A DNA stretch of 64,000 bases from Prevotella sp. UBA2739 (GTDB lineage: Bacteria; Bacteroidota; Bacteroidia; Bacteroidales; Bacteroidaceae): contig DEJV01000070.1 in the NCBI GenBank assembly GCA_002353525.1, forward strand, positions 8,438-72,437. The letters run 5' to 3'. A program made the translations under genes and the position numbers. This document shows, piece after piece, positions 43,746 to 53,076 of the stretch (positions within the stretch are counted from its first letter, which is position 1; each line of letters starts with the position of its first letter). The notes beneath the pieces were generated by a model that was not told the origin of the DNA, did no database searches, and saw nothing but the letters and a program-made list of their open reading frames with translations.

Positions 43746-45095
43746 ATGAAAAAACTATATATAGAGACCTATGGCTGCCAGATGAACGTGGCCGACTCTG
43801 AGGTTGTTGCCTCGGTGATGAAGATGGCCGGATATGAGGTGACCGACCAACTAGAAGACGCTGACGCCGTATTCCTGAACACCTGTTCGGTGCGCGACAA
43901 TGCCGAACAGAAAATTTATCACCGTCTGGAGGCGCTCGATGCAGAACGAAGGAAAAGAAACAAGGAACAGGGCAGCAGCCTCATCATTGGTGTGCTGGGC
44001 TGTATGGCCGAGCGCGTGAAGGGCGACCTGCTGGAGCACCATCATGCCGACTTGGTGGCCGGTCCCGATGCTTATCTCTCACTGCCCGACCTCATTGCGC
44101 AGTGCGAGGCAGGCCATAAGGCCATGAACATTGAACTCTCGACTACCGAGACCTATCGCGACATCATCCCACAGCGCATCCACGGAGCCAAGATTGGCGG
44201 ATTTGTGAGCATCATGCGTGGCTGTAACAACTTCTGCCACTATTGCATTGTGCCCTACACCCGAGGCCGGGAGCGCTCACGCGATGTAGAAAGTATTCTC
44301 CAGGAAGTGCGCGACTTGAGCGACCGTGGATTCAAAGAGGTGACACTGTTGGGACAAAACGTCAACAGCTACGGCCTGTCACCAGCTGGCAAGCCTGTGC
44401 CCGGCGGCACCAGTTTTGCCCAACTGTTGCGGCTGGTGGCCCGCAAGGTGCCCCAGATGCGGGTGCGTTTCACCACGTCGAACCCTGAAGACATGACCGA
44501 AGACATTCTGCACGCCATTGCCGAAGAGCCCAACCTGTGCAAGCAGATTCACTTCCCCGTGCAGAGTGGCAGCAACCACGTGCTGCACCTGATGAATCGC
44601 AAATACACCCGCGAGGACTATCTGCAAAAGGTAGAGGCCATCCGCCGCATCATTCCCAGCTGCGGACTGACCACCGATGTGTTTGTGGGCTACTGCGACG
44701 AAACAGAAGAAGACTTCCAGCAGACACTCTCGCTGGTGCGTGAGGTTCGCTTCGATTCGGCTTTCATGTTCAAGTATTCCGAGCGGCCAGGCACTTACGC
44801 TGCCAAACATCTGGCCGACAACGTGCCGGAAGAGGAAAAGATTCGCCGACTGAACATGCTCATCGCCTTGCAGACCGAGATTTCGGCAGAGCGCAACCGC
44901 GAGGATGTGGGCAAGACTTTCCCCGTGCTGGTGGAAGGTTTCAGCAAACGCTCACGCGAACAACTGATGGGCCGCAACGAGCAAGGCAAGGCGGTGGTGT
45001 TTGACAAACAGGGACATCACATCGGCGAGACCGTCAACGTACGCATCACAGGCAGCAGCAGTGCTACGCTGCTGGGAGAAGCTGATCCAAAGTGA
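43746..45095 (+). CDS. miaB: tRNA-2-methylthio-N6-dimethylallyladenosine synthase
   Basis: 449 aa. N-terminal UPF0004 domain (ETYGCQMNVADSE, FLNTCSVRDNAEQ, GVLGCMAER) supplies three cysteines for one [4Fe-4S] cluster. The radical-SAM domain has GCNNFCHYC (CxxxCxxC). A C-terminal TRAM domain (about 375-440) binds tRNA. It adds the 2-methylthio group to i6A37 in tRNAs reading UNN codons. The presence of the full MiaB layout and the length separate it from MtaB and RimO. An inverted repeat follows before the ABC exporter gene. Confidence 0.96.
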   Translation: MKKLYIETYGCQMNVADSEVVASVMKMAGYEVTDQLEDADAVFLNTCSVRDNAEQKIYHRLEALDAERRKRNKEQGSSLIIGVLGCMAERVKGDLLEHHHADLVAGPDAYLSLPDLIAQCEAGHKAMNIELSTTETYRDIIPQRIHGAKIGGFVSIMRGCNNFCHYCIVPYTRGRERSRDVESILQEVRDLSDRGFKEVTLLGQNVNSYGLSPAGKPVPGGTSFAQLLRLVARKVPQMRVRFTTSNPEDMTEDILHAIAEEPNLCKQIHFPVQSGSNHVLHLMNRKYTREDYLQKVEAIRRIIPSCGLTTDVFVGYCDETEEDFQQTLSLVREVRFDSAFMFKYSERPGTYAAKHLADNVPEEEKIRRLNMLIALQTEISAERNREDVGKTFPVLVEGFSKRSREQLMGRNEQGKAVVFDKQGHHIGETVNVRITGSSSATLLGEADPK

Positions 45096-45100
45096 TAACG

Positions 45101-45185
45101 GAGAACTGAGAGATGACAGGTATGATTACTCTCTGTCTCAAAGCAGGAATTCAAATTCAAAAGGTAATCATACCTCTCAGTTCTC
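45101..45185. repeat. long inverted repeat between miaB and the ABC exporter
   Basis: Outer arms GAGAACTGAGAG (45101-45112) and CTCTCAGTTCTC (45174-45185), and inner arms AGGTATGATTAC (45118-45129) and its complement (45164-45175), enclose a loop of about 34 nt. Extra CTCAGCTCTCAGTTCTCAG copies extend to 45200. It could be a terminator or a small non-coding repeat element. Confidence 0.75.
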
Positions 45186-45216
45186 AGCTCTCAGTTCTCA
45201 GTTAGAACAAAATGAT

Positions 45217-47058
45217 ATGAAGGAGTTTTTGCAAGTGTTGCGGCGGTTTGTTCCGCCTTATAAGAAGTATCTGGCACTGTCGGTGGTGTTCAACATCCTG
45301 TCGGCGGTGCTGAACATCTTCTCGTTTGCCACACTCATCCCCATGCTCAACATCCTCTTCCAGACGGGCGACACCGAGAAAGCCACCTCGCTGATGGCCT
45401 GGGACTGGGGAAATGTGGACGGAGTGTTGATGAACAACATGAACTACTATGTGAACCAGCTCATCCAAACCAGCGGAGCCACTACCACCCTGCTCATCAT
45501 CGGACTGGTGCTGGCAGTGATGACGGCACTGAAGACTGGCGCCTACTTCCTCTCGTCGGCCACGATTATTCCCATCCGCACGGGTGTGGTGCGCGACATC
45601 CGCAACCAACTCTATCAGAAAATCAACTCGCTGCCGCTCGGATTCTTCAGCGAAGAGCGCAAGGGCGACATCATTGCCCGCATGAGCGGCGACGTACAGG
45701 AAATTGAGTCGAGCATCATGTCTAGTCTGGACATGCTGTTCAAAAATCCTATTCTTATCATCTCTTATTTCATTGCCCTGCTCCTCATCTCGTGGCAACT
45801 GACGCTCTTCACCATCATCTTTGTGCCCATCTTCGGATGGTTCATGGGACTGGTGGGGCGCAAACTGAAACAGAAGAGCATCAAGGCACAGACCCTTTGG
45901 AGCGACACCATGAGCCAGGTGGAAGAGACACTGGGCGGACTGCGCATCATCAAGGCTTTCTGTGCCGAGGAGAAGATGAACCAACGCTTCGACCAGGTGA
46001 ACTCAGCCTATCGCAACGACATCATGCGTGTGAACATCCGTCAGTCGATGGCACATCCCATGAGCGAGTTCCTGGGCACAGTAATGATTGTCATTGTGTT
46101 GTGGTTTGGCGGCATCCTGGTCATCAACTACCACAGCATCATCGGCTCCACATTTGTCTACTACATGGTGATTCTCTACAGCATCATCAACCCGCTGAAG
46201 GAGTTTTCGAAGGCAGGCTACAACATTCCGAAGGGACTGGCCTCGATGGAGCGTGTAGATAAAATCCTGCTGGCCGAAAACGACATCAAAGAGGCTGCCA
46301 ACCCCATCCACATCAAGAGTTTCGAGCATGCCATAGAGTTCCGCCATGTGTCGTTCAAATATGGCGAACAGTGGGTGCTCCGTGACATCAACCTCACCAT
46401 CGAGAAGGGAAAGACCGTGGCACTGGTGGGACAGTCGGGTGGCGGCAAATCGACACTGGTAGACCTGATTCCACGCTACTACGATGTGCAGGAAGGCGAG
46501 GTGCTCATCGACGGCATCAACGTGAAAGACCTGGGCATCCACGATTTGCGCCAGCTGATTGGCAATGTGAACCAGGAAGCTATCCTCTTCAACGACTCTT
46601 TCCGCAATAATATTGCCTTTGGAATACCCGATAATCCAGATAGTCCGGATATGCAGCAGCGCATTGAGAATGCTGCACGCATCGCCAATGCCCACGACTT
46701 CATCATGCAGTCGGAACATGGCTACGACACCAATATCGGCGACCGTGGCGGACGACTCTCGGGCGGTCAGCGCCAGCGCGTGAGTATCGCCCGTGCCATT
46801 CTGAAAAACCCGCCCATACTGATTCTCGACGAAGCCACATCGGCACTCGACACCGAGAGCGAACGACTGGTACAGGATGCACTGGAACGACTCATGAAGA
46901 CACGTACCACCGTGGCCATCGCCCACCGTCTGTCGACCATCAAGAATGCCGACGAGATTTGTGTGTTGCACGAGGGACGCATCGTAGAACGAGGTTCGCA
47001 CGAAGAACTGCTCCGACAGGACGGATACTACAAAAAGCTGCACGACATGCAGCAGTGA
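45217..47058 (+). CDS. MsbA-like ABC exporter, fused membrane and ATPase domains
   Basis: 613 aa half-transporter. Six transmembrane helices in residues about 15-340. The ATPase domain (about 365-610) has Walker A GQSGGGKST, the signature LSGGQRQR, Walker B ILILDEATSALD and the switch His in AIAHRLST. Architecture and neighbours (LpxL-like acyltransferase, Kdo-kinase-like and glycosyltransferase genes) favour lipid A or glycolipid flipping, as in MsbA; drug export is possible. The start MKEFLQV at 45217 was chosen because the longer frame reads through the inverted repeat and overlaps miaB. Confidence 0.9.
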   Translation: MKEFLQVLRRFVPPYKKYLALSVVFNILSAVLNIFSFATLIPMLNILFQTGDTEKATSLMAWDWGNVDGVLMNNMNYYVNQLIQTSGATTTLLIIGLVLAVMTALKTGAYFLSSATIIPIRTGVVRDIRNQLYQKINSLPLGFFSEERKGDIIARMSGDVQEIESSIMSSLDMLFKNPILIISYFIALLLISWQLTLFTIIFVPIFGWFMGLVGRKLKQKSIKAQTLWSDTMSQVEETLGGLRIIKAFCAEEKMNQRFDQVNSAYRNDIMRVNIRQSMAHPMSEFLGTVMIVIVLWFGGILVINYHSIIGSTFVYYMVILYSIINPLKEFSKAGYNIPKGLASMERVDKILLAENDIKEAANPIHIKSFEHAIEFRHVSFKYGEQWVLRDINLTIEKGKTVALVGQSGGGKSTLVDLIPRYYDVQEGEVLIDGINVKDLGIHDLRQLIGNVNQEAILFNDSFRNNIAFGIPDNPDSPDMQQRIENAARIANAHDFIMQSEHGYDTNIGDRGGRLSGGQRQRVSIARAILKNPPILILDEATSALDTESERLVQDALERLMKTRTTVAIAHRLSTIKNADEICVLHEGRIVERGSHEELLRQDGYYKKLHDMQQ

Positions 47059-47231
47059 TTTCTTGAGGAGTGCAGAAGTGCAAGAGTTCAGAAGTGCAGA
47101 CAATACCTTCACATGTCAAACAACTCGTCAACTCGTCAACTTGTCAACTCGTTTAGGAGTGAAGGAGTGAAGGAGTGAAGGAGTATAGACATTAGAGAAG
47201 GAAAATTGCAGTTCAAATATAAATCAAGGAT
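47059..47231. repeat. microsatellite spacer
   Basis: GTGCAGAAGTGCAAGAGTTC, AACTCGTCAACTTGTC and GTGAAGGAGTGAAGGAG repeats; no coding frame. Confidence 0.65.
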
Positions 47232-48170
47232 ATGAAGGAATTGATTTACAAGATAACGTACGCACTGTTTTATATGGTATCGCTGCTACCATATAGGGCT
47301 CTCTATGTCTTGTCTGATTTCTTCTACGTCATTGTGCGCCTCTCGGGCTATCGCCGACGCGTGGTACGCCACAACATCGAGACAGCTTTTCCAGAGAAAA
47401 GCACACAGGAACACCGGCAGATTGAACGTCGGTTTTATCGCTGGCTGTGCGACTATTTCGTTGAGACGGTGAAACTGCTCAGCGTCAGCCGCGAAACCCT
47501 GCTCAAACACATCGAGTTTCGTGGCACCGAGCTGGTGGAGGAATGTTTCGACCACGGACAGAATTGTGCCGCAATGCTTGGGCATTATGGCAACTGGGAA
47601 CTGCTCTCGGCCACCGGACTGGCCATGACACGACATACCGATGCGGTGATGGGACTCATCTATCATCCCCTGCGCAGCGATCTTTTCGACCGGCTCTTCA
47701 TCGACATTCGCCAGAGCATGGGCGGTGTGTGCATCCCCAAGAAAGACATTCTGCGCTATCTGGTAGGCTATAAGCGAGAAAATCGCATGAACTTGTTCGG
47801 CTATATCAGCGACCAGGCGCCCAAATGGGAGAATATTCATCTGTGGATACCCTTCCTCCATCACGACACGCCCGTGTTCACCGGGGCAGAGCGCATCATG
47901 CGAAAGATGCAGAATGCGGTGTTCTACGTAGACATGGAGCGTCCGCGGCGCGGTCACTATCTGGTCACCTTCAAGCTGATAACCACCGACCCACAGTCGA
48001 TGGAGGAACACGCCATCACACGCCGGTTTTTCGAAATGCTGGAAGAAACCATCCGCCGCGAGCCATCCTGCTATCTGTGGAGCCACGACCGGTGGCGCCG
48101 CACCCACGAAGAGTTCAACCGCCGCTATGAGGTGGTGAACGGAAAAGTCATTCAACGTAAGGAATCATGA
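47232..48170 (+). CDS. LpxL/HtrB-family lysophospholipid acyltransferase
   Basis: 312 aa with an N-terminal membrane anchor (about 8-30). The family catalytic block HYGNWE (HX4E-like, about 117-122), the GYISDQAPKW segment and FYVDMERPRRGHY follow the pattern of late lipid A acyltransferases. It should transfer a secondary acyl chain to lipid A at the inner membrane. Its last four bases overlap the next gene's start (ATGA), marking a tightly coupled operon with the glycosyltransferase and Kdo-kinase-like genes. Confidence 0.9.
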   Translation: MKELIYKITYALFYMVSLLPYRALYVLSDFFYVIVRLSGYRRRVVRHNIETAFPEKSTQEHRQIERRFYRWLCDYFVETVKLLSVSRETLLKHIEFRGTELVEECFDHGQNCAAMLGHYGNWELLSATGLAMTRHTDAVMGLIYHPLRSDLFDRLFIDIRQSMGGVCIPKKDILRYLVGYKRENRMNLFGYISDQAPKWENIHLWIPFLHHDTPVFTGAERIMRKMQNAVFYVDMERPRRGHYLVTFKLITTDPQSMEEHAITRRFFEMLEETIRREPSCYLWSHDRWRRTHEEFNRRYEVVNGKVIQRKES

Positions 48171-49321
48171 AGATAGGATTCGACGCCAAGCGCATAGTAC
48201 GCAACGCAACAGGTCTGGGCAGCTACGCACGTACGCTCGTCAACGACCTCTCGGCCATCGCCCCCGATGGCTGTCAACTCTGTCTTTATGCCCCCGACGA
48301 GGGTCGCGACGAACTGCGTAACATGGTTACTACGGCCGAAAACGTGCAGTTTGTATACCCTCATTCATCCGCCACCACCCAGCACCCATCCCTTATCAAC
48401 CGCCTGCGTGGCACGCTGTGGCGCACCCATGGCATTGTGAAACAGCTGCAGCAAGACGGCATACAACTCTATCACGGCCTCTCGGGCGAGCTCCCTGTCG
48501 GCATCAAGAAGAGCGGCATCAAGACGGTAGTCACCATTCACGACCTGATTTTCCTGCGTCACCCAGAGTATTATAAATGGTTAGACACCAAATTCTATAC
48601 CTGGAAGTTCCGCAAAACCATCGCCGAGGCCGACCGCATCATCGCCATCAGCGAGTGCACCAAGCGCGACATCATGTTCTATGGCGGAGTGAAGTCGGAA
48701 AAGATTGACCTTATCTACCAGAGTTGCGGCACACGGTTCAAACAGCCGTCTACCGACGAGGAGCGCAAGTCGGTGCGAGAAAAATACCACTTGCCCGACC
48801 GATACATCATCAATGTGGGCTCTATCGAGGAGCGCAAGAATGTGCTTCTGGCCGTCAAAGCCCTACGGTATGTACCCGAGGATGTGTCGCTGGTGATAGT
48901 AGGGCGCCGCACGCCTTACACCGAGCGGGTAGAACAATATGCCCGTGAGCACAACATGGAGCACCGGGTGCGAATATTCCACGGCGTTCCGTTCGCCGAT
49001 CTGCCTGCCCTATACCAACAGGCAGAGGTGTGTGTCTATCCCTCCCGCTACGAGGGGTTTGGCATTCCCATCATCGAAGCCATCCAGAGCGGACTGCCCG
49101 TGGTGGCCTGTACGGGCAGTTGTCTGATGGAAGCAGGCGGCAATGCCAACATTTATGTCGACCCCGACGACGTCAGTGGCATGGCCGAAGGCATCTGCCA
49201 GTCGCTCAAAGGGGCCGACGGCAGAGAAGAGCGCATTGCCAAGAGCCGGCAATACATTCAGCGGTTCGAGGGCAACAATGTGGCCGAACAAGTGTTGAAC
49301 GTTTACCGGAAACTGCTATGA
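48167..49321 (+). CDS. glycosyltransferase family 4 protein
   Basis: 384 aa GT-B fold. N-terminal half begins MKIGFDAKRIVRNATGLGSYAR. The C-terminal nucleotide-sugar site has NVGSIEERKN, the SRYEGFGIPIIEA motif (EX7E-type) and the VACTGSCLMEAGG segment. Overlaps its neighbours by ATGA on both sides. It probably adds a sugar to LPS core or another surface glycan. Residues about 66-74 (SSATTQHPS) look like a microsatellite insertion in a surface loop. Confidence 0.92.
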   Translation: MKIGFDAKRIVRNATGLGSYARTLVNDLSAIAPDGCQLCLYAPDEGRDELRNMVTTAENVQFVYPHSSATTQHPSLINRLRGTLWRTHGIVKQLQQDGIQLYHGLSGELPVGIKKSGIKTVVTIHDLIFLRHPEYYKWLDTKFYTWKFRKTIAEADRIIAISECTKRDIMFYGGVKSEKIDLIYQSCGTRFKQPSTDEERKSVREKYHLPDRYIINVGSIEERKNVLLAVKALRYVPEDVSLVIVGRRTPYTERVEQYAREHNMEHRVRIFHGVPFADLPALYQQAEVCVYPSRYEGFGIPIIEAIQSGLPVVACTGSCLMEAGGNANIYVDPDDVSGMAEGICQSLKGADGREERIAKSRQYIQRFEGNNVAEQVLNVYRKLL

Positions 49322-50115
49322 GAACCATCGAACTGAACCCGAAATACGAGCATTTGCGCCCATTTATCAGTCAGATACCTGAGCGCATGGACACCGATGG
49401 CACTTATATCTATGGTGGTCGGCGCAACCTCATCAAGTTGTTCGAGGCTCCCGACGGCACCCGTCTGAACGTGAAACGCTATCAGATACCGTCGCTGCTG
49501 AATAATATCATCTACTCTACAGGCATCCGCCAGCCCAAAGGCCGACGGGCCTACACCTACCCTGCCATCCTGTTGCAGCGCGGAATAGAAACGCCCGAGT
49601 CCGTGGCCTACATCGAAGATCGCCGCATGGGACTGCTGCGCCACTCATGGTTCATCAGCATTCAGTGCCCCTATAGCCACCTGCTCTACGAGATGGGTGA
49701 TGCCACAGAGCACCAGTATGCCCCCGTGGCCCATGCATTGGCAGCCTATGCCGCCCACATGCACCAGCAAGAGGTGCTGCATCTGGACTTCTCGCCAGGC
49801 AATGTGCTATGGGACGTTGAGCATGCCCTCGACGACCGCGTGACAGGCAACAAGAGCCAGGCACCAGATATCTATCATTTCGCCGTTGTCGACATCAACC
49901 GCATGCGCTTCGGCACCGTCTCGATGGCAGACGGATGCCGCAGTTTTGCGCGGCTTTGGGGACCGAAACACTTCATGGAACTGCTCATTGCAGACTATGC
50001 CCGACTGCGGGGATTCGACGTTGATACTTCTACCGACATCCTGATGGCTGAGCGCCGGCGCTTCTGGACGCGTTACCAGAAGAAGCGCGAAATGGAGTTT
50101 AAGCTTGAGTTATAA
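49318..50115 (+). CDS. Kdo/lipopolysaccharide kinase-like protein
   Basis: 265 aa. Small kinase fold: invariant Lys region NVKRYQIPS, catalytic loop LHLDFSPGNV (with the Asp), and a metal-binding VVDINRMRF. It resembles KdkA/WaaP-type lipopolysaccharide kinases of Bacteroidota, which phosphorylate Kdo or heptose in the LPS inner core. The start at 49318 overlaps the preceding stop by 4 nt. Supports an LPS-core role for this operon. Confidence 0.85.
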   Translation: MRTIELNPKYEHLRPFISQIPERMDTDGTYIYGGRRNLIKLFEAPDGTRLNVKRYQIPSLLNNIIYSTGIRQPKGRRAYTYPAILLQRGIETPESVAYIEDRRMGLLRHSWFISIQCPYSHLLYEMGDATEHQYAPVAHALAAYAAHMHQQEVLHLDFSPGNVLWDVEHALDDRVTGNKSQAPDIYHFAVVDINRMRFGTVSMADGCRSFARLWGPKHFMELLIADYARLRGFDVDTSTDILMAERRRFWTRYQKKREMEFKLEL

Positions 50116-50145
50116 TGAAAAAAAACATCAACAAATATCATTGAC

Positions 50146-50985
50146 ATGAGGATTTACAATGAAACCCACTACGACATTCACGACCTGCAGCGGAAAATCC
50201 TGGGAAACCTCGAGGCTGTCGACCGAGTTTGCCGCAAACACCATCTGCGTTACTATCTCTGGGCAGGAACCATGCTGGGAGCCGTGCGCCACAAGGGATT
50301 CATCCCTTGGGACGACGATATGGACATCTGTATGCCACGTCCCGACTACGAAAAGCTGATGGCCAACTGGCACAACTGGCTGGAAAAACCTTATGAGGTC
50401 ATCAGCCACGAAACAGACTCCACCTATCCCTACCCCTTTGCCAAGATAGAAGATGCCAGCACCACAGTGCTCGAACGCCCCGACTTCAAGTTTCTCGAGG
50501 GAGTATATATCGATGTATTCCCCATCGACGGCATGCCATCGGCTGCCTGGCGGCGCAAGTTGCACTTTGCCCGCTACCATCTGGTGCGCCATCTGCTGTT
50601 CTTCCGAGGCCGCGACCCATATAAACACGGCCGTGGACCGCGCTCATGGCTCCCCAGGCTCATCCATGTCCTGTTCTCGATGGAAGGACTACAGCGGCGT
50701 GTGAAACAACTCATGATGAAATACGACTACGATAAATCTGACTATGTGCTCGACTACGACGACCGCCTGAAGGGCCTGTTGCCCAAGCGCGTCATGGGCA
50801 CTCCCCAGCCCTTTCAGTTTGAGGACAAGGTGTTTCTGGGCGTTGAGCACTACGACGAGTATCTGACCCGAAAATACGGCGACTATATGCAAGTGCCGCC
50901 TAAAGAACAACAGGTGCAGCACCATTTCTTCAGGCTCGACCTGCATAGTCCCTACAAAGAAACCAATATTGACAGTTTGTTATGA
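50146..50985 (+). CDS. LicD-family phosphotransferase (copy A)
   Basis: 279 aa. LicD/FKRP nucleotidyltransferase-fold signature: RYYLWAGTMLGAVRHKGF then PWDDDMDICMPRPDYE (metal-binding DxD), plus a FPIDGMP segment. LicD proteins transfer phosphocholine or similar phospho-alcohols from a CDP carrier to glycans. The copy ends in an ATGA overlap with the GT9 gene. A paralog at 53057-53872 sits in the facing operon with a LicC-like gene. The donor here is unknown. Confidence 0.92.
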   Translation: MRIYNETHYDIHDLQRKILGNLEAVDRVCRKHHLRYYLWAGTMLGAVRHKGFIPWDDDMDICMPRPDYEKLMANWHNWLEKPYEVISHETDSTYPYPFAKIEDASTTVLERPDFKFLEGVYIDVFPIDGMPSAAWRRKLHFARYHLVRHLLFFRGRDPYKHGRGPRSWLPRLIHVLFSMEGLQRRVKQLMMKYDYDKSDYVLDYDDRLKGLLPKRVMGTPQPFQFEDKVFLGVEHYDEYLTRKYGDYMQVPPKEQQVQHHFFRLDLHSPYKETNIDSLL

Positions 50986-52052
50986 GAATTCTGATTGTAC
51001 GTTTCCGCCAGATGGGCGATGCCATTCTGGCCACTCCATTGCTCACCACGCTGCGCAGGAGTTTTCCTGATGCACAGATCGACTTTGTGCTCAACGAGCG
51101 CATTGCCCCCTTGTTTGAGGGACATCCCGCCATCAGCAACATCATCACCTTCTCCGACGATGAACGGCACCATGTGCTGACATATATAAATAAGGTGTGG
51201 CGCACCGTGCATTCCACCCATTACGATGCCATCATCGACATGCGCTCTACGCTGAACACCATGCTGTTTGCCCTGTTCTCCCTGCGCTCGTCGCTGCGCA
51301 TCGGCATACGGAAACCGTACACCCTCGGTGTGTTCAACCACCGCTATGAAGGATGCGAGGACAATGAGAGCATGATTGATCACAACCTGAAATTGGCCGA
51401 ACCTTTCAGCAAACGGGGCGAACTGCAACCGTGCAGAGAACTGTCGCTGAGCATCACCGAAGAAGAGAAAAACCAGTTCCGCTCTTATATGCAACGGCAG
51501 GGCATCGATTTCAGCCGCCCTGTGATGCTTATTGGCGTGACTGCCAAACTGGATAATAAGACTTGGCCCGAAGACCGCATGGTGCAGACACTGGCCCAGC
51601 TCATCGGTCATGCCCCACAGTGCCAGCTCATTTTCAACTACGCGCCGGGCAAGGAAGCAGAAAATGCCCATAGAATCTACGAGAAACTCACCCAGTCGGC
51701 ACCCGCTGCCGTCCACAGCGTATTCATGAATATCGAGGCCAAGAGCTCGCGCCAACTGGCCGCCATGGCCGCCAACTGCACGGCTTATTTCGGCAATGAG
51801 GGCGGTGCCCGCCACATTGTGCATGCCATGGGCCGTCCCTCGATGGTGGTTTGCTCGCCCATGGCCAGCAAGCAAACATGGCTGCCTGCCGACACCAGCA
51901 TACCTTCATGGGGCATTGCCGCCAGCGACATTGCCGATACCGCCACCCTCTCCTACGAGCAACAGTACGACCTGTTGACCGTAGAACGGGTATGGCCCAT
52001 GCTGAAAAAGTTTATGGATTCTGAAGTCCTAACAGCCTCCTGTAGAGCGTGA
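50982..52052 (+). CDS. glycosyltransferase family 9 (heptosyltransferase-like)
   Basis: 356 aa GT-B fold, MRILIVRFRQMGDAILATPLL start as in WaaC/WaaF-type enzymes, and an FGNEGGARHIVHAMGRPSM acceptor/donor region near the C-terminus. Likely adds heptose or another sugar to LPS core. It overlaps the LicD gene upstream by 4 nt, and its 3' end overlaps the converging glycosyltransferase gene by 41 nt. Confidence 0.92.
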   Translation: MRILIVRFRQMGDAILATPLLTTLRRSFPDAQIDFVLNERIAPLFEGHPAISNIITFSDDERHHVLTYINKVWRTVHSTHYDAIIDMRSTLNTMLFALFSLRSSLRIGIRKPYTLGVFNHRYEGCEDNESMIDHNLKLAEPFSKRGELQPCRELSLSITEEEKNQFRSYMQRQGIDFSRPVMLIGVTAKLDNKTWPEDRMVQTLAQLIGHAPQCQLIFNYAPGKEAENAHRIYEKLTQSAPAAVHSVFMNIEAKSSRQLAAMAANCTAYFGNEGGARHIVHAMGRPSMVVCSPMASKQTWLPADTSIPSWGIAASDIADTATLSYEQQYDLLTVERVWPMLKKFMDSEVLTASCRA

Positions 52053-53076
52053 CATACTGGTCGGTGTAGACCTCGTAGTTGAACTGGCGCGAATAAGCGG
52101 CAGCCTGTTCTGCCTCCTTGCCGCACTGGTCCCACGATTGCAGCCCGTCGGCAACCACTTGTGCCATCGCTTCGGGCGAGAAATCATCCCAATACGATGC
52201 ATGAGAGCCGCAGACCTCGGGCAGACTGCTCAGCCGCGACGAGAACACTTTGCAGTGGTAGCGCATGGCTTCCAACACGGGAATGCCGAATCCCTCCAGC
52301 CGGCTGGGAAACAAGAATGCCTCACTGTGGGCATAGAGCCACCGCTTTTCGGCATCGTTCACCTTCCCCGTCAGCACCACGCGCCCCTCTCCCTGTCCGG
52401 CAATGAGTTGCCGCAGCTGTGCGGCATAGGCAAAGTGGTCGTCACCGCAAATGTAAAGTTTGTGATGGGCAAAATGCTTCATCATCGGCACCAGCGTGTG
52501 GAAGTTCTTCTTTTCGCGTATCTGCCCGATAGTAAAGAAGAAACGCTCGTCGTCGCTGCCAACAAACGCAGGTCTTTGCTGCGGCAGATGCATGTCGTCG
52601 GTGATGCCGTTGTAGATCACTTCTATGGGCTTGCCCATGATAAAACCGTGACGGCTCAAATCGTCGAGCACATAATGAGAGATGGTGGTGAGATAGTCTG
52701 AACGCCATGCCCGCCATTTCAACTGCACAATATGGCGCCATTTATGCACTCCTTTTTTCTCCGTCAGGAAGTTGGCATCGTGAATGGTCAACAGCTGGAT
52801 GGTGTCTTTGTCGCCGCCCCGCATATGAAACTGCTGGTCGGTGGCATGCCAGAGGTCGATGTGCAGGTTCAGTCTTTTCAGTTGACTGCGCTTGTCCTCG
52901 CGGTCGATATAGTCGAACTGCGGTCCGAAGCATCCCCTAAATTTCCTGGGCAGAATGAGGATGAAGTGCATGTCGTCAATGTTTCTGCCCGTGAGAATCC
53001 TGCTGTAATTACGCGCTATCTCTCCAAATCCGTTGTAATCGGCATAATGGGAGAAGTCAATCAGTACGTTTTTCAT
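52012..53076 (-). CDS. glycosyltransferase family 4 protein (leftward operon)
   Basis: 354 aa GT-B fold. MKNVLIDFSHYADYNGFGEIARNY start, FTIGQIREKKNFHTL donor-site segment, and FPSRLEGFGIPVLEA (EX7E). It lies last in the leftward operon, with its start 20 nt inside the end of the LicD gene. The acceptor sugar is unknown; the context suggests the same surface glycan as the rightward operon. Confidence 0.9.
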   Translation of the reverse strand: MKNVLIDFSHYADYNGFGEIARNYSRILTGRNIDDMHFILILPRKFRGCFGPQFDYIDREDKRSQLKRLNLHIDLWHATDQQFHMRGGDKDTIQLLTIHDANFLTEKKGVHKWRHIVQLKWRAWRSDYLTTISHYVLDDLSRHGFIMGKPIEVIYNGITDDMHLPQQRPAFVGSDDERFFFTIGQIREKKNFHTLVPMMKHFAHHKLYICGDDHFAYAAQLRQLIAGQGEGRVVLTGKVNDAEKRWLYAHSEAFLFPSRLEGFGIPVLEAMRYHCKVFSSRLSSLPEVCGSHASYWDDFSPEAMAQVVADGLQSWDQCGKEAEQAAAYSRQFNYEVYTDQYVTLYRRLLGLQNP

